Part shown: positions 55,565 through 60,717 of the stretch, piece by piece
Layout of the letters: every line of letters begins with the position of its first letter
How positions within the stretch are numbered: position 1 is the first letter of the stretch
NCBI GenBank assembly: GCA_030645915.1
Contig: JAUSNO010000022.1
Coordinates: 1-60,717 of the forward strand
DNA: 60,717 nucleotides
Origin: Undibacterium sp.
GTDB lineage: Bacteria > Pseudomonadota > Gammaproteobacteria > Burkholderiales > Burkholderiaceae_D
Reading direction: 5' to 3'
Notes under the pieces: model-generated
Told to the model about the DNA's origin: nothing
Databases searched by the model: none
The model's input: only the letters and a program-made list of their open reading frames with translations
Position numbers and translations under genes: made by a program

Positions 55565-55967
55565 AACCTTGAAACCGACAAATTTCCAAATGCCAAAGCG
55601 ATTCTTTGGAACTTATTTGGTGTCGTCCTTGCAAATTAGTTGGTCTTTTACACATGGAAGCCTGTTCTCCGGACGTCAGGCCAGAACTCAGGTGGTGCAG
55701 CAATTGATGGAAAACGTCGGGTGTGGGGTTCTTTTTGCGGTCTCTGGAACGGTATCTTCATGGTGGCTGCTGCATTTAATTTGCGATCTGTGCGTGTTTG
55801 CTGAGACGTTTTTCCTGATGATAGAATGGCTGAAATTTCTGGTTGCTTTTTGTTACAAATTAGATCAACGTTCTTATTTAACTTTCTCATTCAACTTTTA
55901 ACTGGATGCAACAATTCATGACTAGCCACATCACCAAAGAAATTGCCCGGTAATATCCATCGACGAT
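55565..55967. other. 403-bp intergenic region without a recognised feature
   Basis: It lies between the divergent kinase and DUF4124 genes. A plus-strand frame (55491-55901) starts inside the kinase gene and has no family features, so it is not called. The kinase and DUF4124 promoters should be here. Confidence 0.4.
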
Positions 55968-56588
55968 ATGAAATCCCTTTCTTTGCTTATCATATTGACT
56001 TGTATGCTTTGTTCGCAGCGCGTACGGGCAGAAATCTATACTTGCAAAGACGCAGCAGGCCATACCCTGACGTCAGATCGTCCTATTCCTGAGTGCGCGG
56101 ATCGGGCGATGTTTGTGCGACAAAGTCCTACTCAGAAACAAAAGGAAATCCCGCGTCCCAGGACTGCGGAAGAGCGCCGCAAGGCCGATGCAGAAGCAGA
56201 AAAGCAAAAACTGGACGAGCTGCAGGAAGAGCAAAGAAAAAGAGAAGAGCTGTATCTCCTGGCCAATTTTAAAAGTGAAAATGATATCGAACTGGCGCGT
56301 CAACGTTCGGTAGCGATCGTGAAAGAAAAAATTCAGGTAGGAAACGAGCAGATCAAGGCGATTGATCGCATTCTGACTGAACTTCAAAGTGAGCAGCAAG
56401 AGGCAGCGAAGAAATCTCTTGCAGAAAATGCCGAGTTACAGCGACGTGCCAATCAATTGGCGCTTTCCATAAAAAATACCAGAATCGCCAATGAGAAATA
56501 CGAGGCCGAGCAAATCCGCATCAATGCGCAATTTGACGAGATCTTAAAACGTTATCGCGACATCGTCCTCAAGCGCAAAAAAATCTAA
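55968..56588 (+). CDS. Exported DUF4124 protein with coiled-coil tail
   Basis: A 206-residue protein with a signal peptide (about residues 1-21, cleaved after VRA). A DUF4124 segment (EIYTCKDAAGHTLTSDRPIP) follows. The long charged helical tail (about 65-200, rich in Glu, Lys, Arg and Gln) probably forms a coiled coil. DUF4124 is common in exported betaproteobacterial proteins of unknown function. The gene converges with gshA, which ends 81 bp further on. Confidence 0.8.
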   Translation: MKSLSLLIILTCMLCSQRVRAEIYTCKDAAGHTLTSDRPIPECADRAMFVRQSPTQKQKEIPRPRTAEERRKADAEAEKQKLDELQEEQRKREELYLLANFKSENDIELARQRSVAIVKEKIQVGNEQIKAIDRILTELQSEQQEAAKKSLAENAELQRRANQLALSIKNTRIANEKYEAEQIRINAQFDEILKRYRDIVLKRKKI

Positions 56589-56669
56589 ATCAACGTCGTT
56601 ATAAGGCCAATGAAGCGCTGAAACGACACTGCCGCGCCAGGATTGGCCTCATTGCCCGCTTCGCCTGGA

Positions 56670-58274
56670 TTAGGCATCGCAACAAATTTGACTGGAAGTT
56701 CTGGATCGATAATCGGCAATGAACTGGTCGAAATCACCGGTTTGCGAACGCTCCATTGCTTCCTGCTCTGCCAATGAAATTTGCGCCAGTGACTGAAAGT
56801 ACGCACGCTCTTCTGCGCCAGGTGGTCGCGCTCTGAATTGCTCGGCCAGAATGGCACTTTGCTTTAATGCAAAGGTCGCGAATGAGCCGCCATGGTTGCG
56901 TATTTCTTTCAGTACGCGTGCCGATGGGGTTAGTTCCGGCTGCAGCAATCTTTCTCTTTGCGACTTCATGCTACGTGCATGTTCATCCGTCCCGCGCTGT
57001 GCATCGAGTAGTGCGGCAACCGGTGTGATCTTGTCCAGTAGTTCCAGTCCCCACGCCTGCAAGCTGATTTCGTTACCCGCTCTGTGCAGCTTGAGCTCCG
57101 GGCGTCTTCCTTGCTTCACAGTGAGGGCAAAATTATTCACGTTTTCATGGCCTTCGGCGTCATTGGTCAGCGGGCTTTCTTCCATTGCGCAGAATAATAA
57201 AAACGCATCGAGAAAACGTGAGGTTTCCAGATTGATGCCCAGAGGTTCGAAGGGATCAACGTCCATGCAGCGCACCTCAATGTATTGCACACCGCGTGCG
57301 CACAAGGCTTCTACCGGACGCTCGCCTGTGCGTATCACGCGCTTGGGACGGATGGTGGCATAAAACTCATTTTCAATCTGCAATACGCTGGTATTGATCT
57401 GCACCCATTCGCCATCGCGCTGCGTTCCGATTTCTTCATACGGCGGATACGCCTGTCTGACCGCGCGCGACAGGCTGCTCATGTATTCCAGCAGCGTGTT
57501 GTAGGGCGGCACCAGGCCATCCTGCGCGTTGTTCTGATAGCCCAGGTCACTCATGCGCAGGCTGGTGGCATACGGCAGGTACAAGGTATCGTCCGACATG
57601 GTGTCTAGTTGATGTGGGCGACCACGCAAGAACTCGGTGGAGAGCGCAGGCGAAGCGCCGAACAGGTACATCAGCAGCCAGCTGTAGCGATGAAAATTGC
57701 GAATCAGGGCGATGTAGCTTTCAGACTGGTATTGCCTGGCGTCGCCGGGCGTGTTTTCTGCCGCCTGCAAGGCGCGCCAGATGTCTTCGGAAAGCGAGTA
57801 GTTGTAATGGATGCCGGCGATGCATTGCATGCTCTTGCCGTAACGCAGCGCCAGGCCGCGGCGGTAGACATGCTTGATCATGCCGATATGCGAGGTGCCG
57901 TACCAGGCGATCGGAATTTCTTCTTCTGACGGTAAATGGCATGGCATGGACTGGCTCCACAGCATCTGGTCGCCCAGCTCGGTATAGGCAAAGCGATGAA
58001 TGGCGTCGAGCTTGTCGAGCGCAATGGCGATATCCGGTTCGGCCGGTGTAATGAATTCGAGCAAAGATTCGGAATAATCGGTAGTGATCTGGGGATGTGT
58101 CAAGGCCGAGCCTAAGGCGCGCGGATGCGGCGTAGTATTCAACTTGCCATCTGCATTGACGCGCAAAGTCTCGCGCTCTATTCCACGCAAGCCTTGCGTT
58201 AACAGCGGTCGACAGGCAGCGCTGTCGAGTAATGTCAGGCGGCGTTGCAAAAGATCGCTGATTGGTTTATTCAA
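56670..58274 (-). CDS. gshA: Glutamate-cysteine ligase
   Basis: This first enzyme of glutathione synthesis joins glutamate and cysteine using ATP. The 534-residue chain is of the proteobacterial GshA type, with [49 protein letters not shown], and [19 protein letters not shown]. The start is TTG at 58274, with AGAGGA six bases upstream; this rare start may keep synthesis low. Glutathione could serve the HCCA-isomerase-like protein at 22.4 kb. A family A repeat lies about 170 bp upstream. Confidence 0.95.
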   Translation of the reverse strand: MNKPISDLLQRRLTLLDSAACRPLLTQGLRGIERETLRVNADGKLNTTPHPRALGSALTHPQITTDYSESLLEFITPAEPDIAIALDKLDAIHRFAYTELGDQMLWSQSMPCHLPSEEEIPIAWYGTSHIGMIKHVYRRGLALRYGKSMQCIAGIHYNYSLSEDIWRALQAAENTPGDARQYQSESYIALIRNFHRYSWLLMYLFGASPALSTEFLRGRPHQLDTMSDDTLYLPYATSLRMSDLGYQNNAQDGLVPPYNTLLEYMSSLSRAVRQAYPPYEEIGTQRDGEWVQINTSVLQIENEFYATIRPKRVIRTGERPVEALCARGVQYIEVRCMDVDPFEPLGINLETSRFLDAFLLFCAMEESPLTNDAEGHENVNNFALTVKQGRRPELKLHRAGNEISLQAWGLELLDKITPVAALLDAQRGTDEHARSMKSQRERLLQPELTPSARVLKEIRNHGGSFATFALKQSAILAEQFRARPPGAEERAYFQSLAQISLAEQEAMERSQTGDFDQFIADYRSRTSSQICCDA

Positions 58275-58447
58275 GGGTGTTCCTCTGTGGTTTGCGTTTT
58301 GCTGATCAGGTTAGCGCCAGCAATTTCCCGCAAGGATAGCCGAAAAACGGAATTGGGTTTTGCCAGGAAGTGCAAATGGGGGTGCTATTGCGGGAAGTCA
58401 AGGCGAGGATAGCTCGTGCATGAAGGTAAAAATAGTGTTGATGCACT

Positions 58448-58532
58448 GCCAGCACGCACTAGGCGGAGCGCACTATCCATGCGCCCTGCAGGCACGATGC
58501 CGCCAGCAGGCGCATGGATAGTGCGTGCTGGC
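58448..58532. repeat. Dispersed inverted repeat, family A, copy 7 (reverse)
   Basis: The longest copy. GCCAGCACGCACT at the left and AGTGCGTGCTGGC at the right are exact complements, and GCGCACTATCCATGCGCC is repeated inside. The centre GCAGGCACGATGCCGCCAGC is the reverse orientation. An extra GCACTAGGCGGAGC at the left hints at a partial internal duplication. The 58275-58728 gap holds nothing else recognised. Confidence 0.85.
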
Positions 58533-58728
58533 CGGGGTGATTTTTGAAATAGTATTGCTTGTCATGGTATTTATGACTACAGTAAGCATGCTGTGTTGAT
58601 TGCGCCGGCATTGGAAAAATTCTTTCCTCAAAGACATATTTGTTTGCCATAGCTGGGCGGCGCTGGCGTGATCCATTTCATTTGCCGGTCGAAATTTTTT
58701 TGAAAATGTACATCATGATAGGAGTTTT

Positions 58729-59181
58729 ATGTCTCATCTTATTCGCCTGCTATTTTGTCTGGCTTGCCTGGCGTTACTCGGTTGCGGCAGCAACCAGGTT
58801 GTCGGCATGAGCACCGTGCAGGCTGCTGAACCATTGCCGGGCAACAGTCAGACCGTGACACTGCAAGTGGGCCAGACTGTGGCGCTCGCGCAGCAGGACT
58901 TGCGTATTAAGTTGCTTGAATTTCAGGATACGCGCTGCCCAAGGGATGCGCGGTGCGTCTGGGCCGGGCATGCCACGGCGACACTGTCGATCATCCGCCC
59001 GGGTGTGCCGGCGCAAACCATCGTCATCGGTACCGAAGCGCCACCTGCCATGCAACTGCCGTTTAAGGTCACATCGGGTGGCTTGCTCTTCACGCTGGTC
59101 TCGCTGGAACCACAACCGACGGCAAAAGGAGCGATACCGGTGGAATCGGTACGCGTGAGCGTACTGGTCGAGAAACCTTAA
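58729..59181 (+). CDS. Small predicted lipoprotein
   Basis: The 150-residue protein has a lipoprotein signal with lipobox LLGC (CLALLGCGSNQ), so it is membrane-anchored in the periplasm. The mature part is beta-rich (TVTLQVGQTVALAQQDLRIK, VSLEPQP). It contains a DTRCPRDARCVWAGHATATL block seen in small lipoproteins of unknown role that have a conserved C-x(5)-C pair. AGGAG precedes the ATG. Confidence 0.8.
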   Translation: MSHLIRLLFCLACLALLGCGSNQVVGMSTVQAAEPLPGNSQTVTLQVGQTVALAQQDLRIKLLEFQDTRCPRDARCVWAGHATATLSIIRPGVPAQTIVIGTEAPPAMQLPFKVTSGGLLFTLVSLEPQPTAKGAIPVESVRVSVLVEKP

Positions 59182-59231
59182 TTCATCAGCTATTTTTTTG
59201 TACGGTCTCTTGATTGAAAGCTTGAAAAAAT

Positions 59232-59624
59232 ATGAAATTTGGCTACACCATTAGCTATGTTCCTGATGTCGATGCATCCATCCAGTTTTTTGAAAATGCA
59301 TTTGGATGTCTCAGGCGTTTCGTGCATGAATCCGGTATGTACGGCGAGTTGAACACCGGCGAAACGACGCTGGCATTTGCCGCCCATGAAATGGGTGACA
59401 TGAATTTTCCGGCCGGGCACGTGGCGGCCCATAAATCACCTCAGCCCTTAGGCATGGAGATCGCGTTTATCGCAGATGACGTGAAACTGGCACATGCAAA
59501 GGCACTTAAGGCCGGTGCGCTTGAATTGGCTGCACCGCAAGAAAAACCGTGGGGACAAACCGTGTCTTACGTCCGTTGCCCGGATGGCACCCTGGTTGAG
59601 TTGTGCTCTGCCTTGGCGGCATAA
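59232..59624 (+). CDS. VOC-family (glyoxalase/bleomycin-resistance-like) protein
   Basis: The 130-residue protein folds as two beta-alpha-beta-beta-beta units. The first is FGYTISYVPDVDASIQFFEN and the second starts GMEIAFIADDVKLAHAKALK and ends in YVRCPDGTLVELCSA. VOC proteins bind metal and act as lyases, dioxygenases or resistance proteins; the metal-site residues (such as E in LVELC) are kept, but the reaction is not predictable. Confidence 0.87.
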   Translation: MKFGYTISYVPDVDASIQFFENAFGCLRRFVHESGMYGELNTGETTLAFAAHEMGDMNFPAGHVAAHKSPQPLGMEIAFIADDVKLAHAKALKAGALELAAPQEKPWGQTVSYVRCPDGTLVELCSALAA

Positions 59625-59740
59625 AAACTTCATCTGGCTTGATCGGCATCTAGCCGCCTTGATGTTTTCGTTAGTGGGTAGCGTAAATTTTGGTAAAAAG
59701 GAATACGATGAAAGCCCTTGGTTTTACTTGAATTGATCAT

Positions 59741-59908
59741 CTAGCAGCCTGTCGGACTTAGGGTGTCGAAGCGAAAAATCGGCTGGGCGAGGGCAGATTT
59801 CATCGGATTTGCAGCGTCAATATCTAGATATTGACCAAAAAGCCGGTGGAATATGCACCGTTCAGGTGATTTTGCAGCCGACAACCCCTAAGTCCGACAG
59901 GCTGCTAG
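59741..59908. mobile_element. MITE-like 168-bp palindromic element with 23-bp terminal inverted repeats
   Basis: CTAGCAGCCTGTCGGACTTA plus GGG at the left (59741-59763) and its exact complement at the right (59886-59908) bound the element. A perfect 20-bp palindrome GTCAATATCTAGATATTGAC (59816-59835) sits at the exact centre. The two halves are imperfectly complementary throughout. CTAG occurs at both ends and in the centre. It contains no ORF. It lies between the VOC gene and ald; the ends may reflect CTAG target duplication. Confidence 0.85.
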
Positions 59909-59962
59909 GATAATCACATCTGCCTGGCAACCACGCGCCCGGCCTTACATGGAGAGAGACAA

Positions 59963-60717
59963 ATGATAGTCGGCCTGCCTAAAGAAATAAAAAATCATGA
60001 GTACCGTGTCGGATTAACGCCTTCCAGTGTGCGCGAGCTGACCTCGCGCGGACACAAGGTGCTGGTGCAGAATAATGCCGGCGGCGAGATCGGCTTAAGC
60101 GATGAACAGTACGCCGCTGCTGGTGCCCTGCTGGTGGAAACCGCCAAAGAAATTTTTGCCCTGGCAGACATGATCGTCAAGGTCAAGGAGCCGCAGCCCG
60201 CCGAGATCGCGCGGCTGCGTCAGGGCCAGATCCTCTACACCTACCTGCACCTGGCGCCCGACCCGTTGCAGACCGCGGGGCTGATCAAGTCGGGCGCCGT
60301 GTGCATCGCCTACGAGACGGTCACCGGCCCGGGTGGTGGCCTGCCGCTGCTGGCGCCGATGAGCGAAGTGGCCGGGCGCATGGCGGTGCAGGCCGGCGCC
60401 ACGCACCTGGAGAAGAGCCACGGCGGCATGGGCGTGTTGCTGGGCGGTGTGCCGGGTGTGGCGCCCGCGCACGTGGTGATCCTGGGCGGCGGCGTGGTGG
60501 GCACCAACGCCTTGCAGATGGCCGTGGGCCTGGGCGCGCGGGTCACCGTGCTCGACAAGAACGTCGATCGGCTGCGCCAGCTCGATCTGGTGTTCGGCAA
60601 CCGCATCAGCACCATGTTCAGCAACGCCCACAGCGTGGAAGAGGCGGTGCTGGCGGCCGACCTGGTGATCGGCGGCGTGCTGATCCCAGGTGCGGCGGCG
60701 CCCAAGCTGGTGACGCG
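59963..60717 (+). CDS. ald: Alanine dehydrogenase (partial, runs off the window)
   Basis: The visible ~251 residues are the N-terminal two-thirds of L-alanine dehydrogenase, which interconverts alanine and pyruvate with [23 protein letters not shown] is the family start. [14 protein letters not shown] follows, the substrate loop is in [20 protein letters not shown], and [20 protein letters not shown] is the NAD site. GGAGAGA precedes ATG 59963. Base composition changes inside the gene: about 52-62% GC up to ~60180 and about 70-75% with nearly all-G/C third positions afterwards. Confidence 0.94.
   Translation, partial: MIVGLPKEIKNHEYRVGLTPSSVRELTSRGHKVLVQNNAGGEIGLSDEQYAAAGALLVETAKEIFALADMIVKVKEPQPAEIARLRQGQILYTYLHLAPDPLQTAGLIKSGAVCIAYETVTGPGGGLPLLAPMSEVAGRMAVQAGATHLEKSHGGMGVLLGGVPGVAPAHVVILGGGVVGTNALQMAVGLGARVTVLDKNVDRLRQLDLVFGNRISTMFSNAHSVEEAVLAADLVIGGVLIPGAAAPKLVT

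Noticed and set aside
55491..55901. 136-codon plus-strand frame beginning inside the kinase gene
   Set aside because: Starts antisense to the kinase N-terminus; sequence is unlike any family and codon use is poor.
10231..58532. Family A repeats as a CRISPR array
   Set aside because: Copies are kilobases apart, palindromic and in both orientations, with no regular spacers and no cas genes.

Overview
The window looks like chromosome from a betaproteobacterium of the order Burkholderiales, most likely family Oxalobacteraceae (Undibacterium/Herminiimonas/Janthinobacterium-like). This rests on protein flavour (RdgC, GshA of the long bacterial type, LiuR-type MerR regulator, AceK), on the order argS - SPOR protein - dsbA - short-chain dehydrogenase, and on the style of intergenic repeats. 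The genus is an inference. No plasmid, phage or CRISPR locus is seen. The right edge cuts an alanine dehydrogenase gene.

Layout. 0.3-0.6 kb: tRNA-Val(UAC) and tRNA-Asp(GUC) with a promoter and a terminator. 0.7-6.6 kb: housekeeping genes rdgC, argS, a SPOR-domain protein, dsbA, a dehydrogenase and a signal-less metal/cobalamin-receptor-like protein. 6.9-9.3 kb: a TonB-dependent receptor. 10.4-13.3 kb: a two-gene module of a PotD-like periplasmic binding protein and a membrane diguanylate cyclase. 13.3-15.5 kb: an EamA exporter and a metallo-beta-lactamase-fold hydrolase.

15.5-35.4 kb is a large leucine/isovalerate catabolic region: liuR with operator-like palindromes, a hotdog thioesterase, liuA, aceK, a thiolase, an acyl-CoA dehydrogenase, a DsbA-like isomerase, a rhodanese, a YchJ protein, liuB, liuC, a complete bioA-bioF-bioD-bioB operon, liuD, ghrA and liuE. 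The logic is coherent. Leucine-derived isovaleryl-CoA is oxidised, carboxylated by a biotin enzyme, hydrated and cleaved to acetyl-CoA and acetoacetate. Biotin is made by genes lying between the two carboxylase subunit genes. AceK controls entry of the acetyl-CoA into the glyoxylate bypass.

35.4-38.7 kb: an acyltransferase, an AIM24-like protein, a DJ-1/PfpI protein and a ribbon-helix-helix protein. 38.9-41.1 kb is an AT-rich island with a REP-associated transposase (RAYT) split by a -1 frame change at an A8 run, REP palindromes, a TGA-interrupted small membrane ORF, a small unknown protein and a PH-domain protein. 41.1-45.6 kb (minus strand): an alpha/beta hydrolase, an M14-like carboxypeptidase, a thioesterase and an orphan sensor kinase. 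46-49.3 kb: a 1096-residue protein with a cytoplasmic helical rod, one membrane segment and an AsmA-like end. Then a cystine transporter, an oligopeptidase B, a methyltransferase, a Ser/Thr kinase with a PEGA domain plus a small lipoprotein, gshA, another lipoprotein, a VOC protein and the start of ald.

The most striking non-genic content is repeats. At least four families of short inverted repeats are dispersed through the window: a seven-copy ~70 bp family, GTAG-type REPs, GTCCACGAAA-type repeats and CTCCCGC-type repeats. There is also one 168 bp palindromic MITE-like element. Two families are next to genes that could mobilise them (a RAYT and a DUF559 nuclease-like gene).
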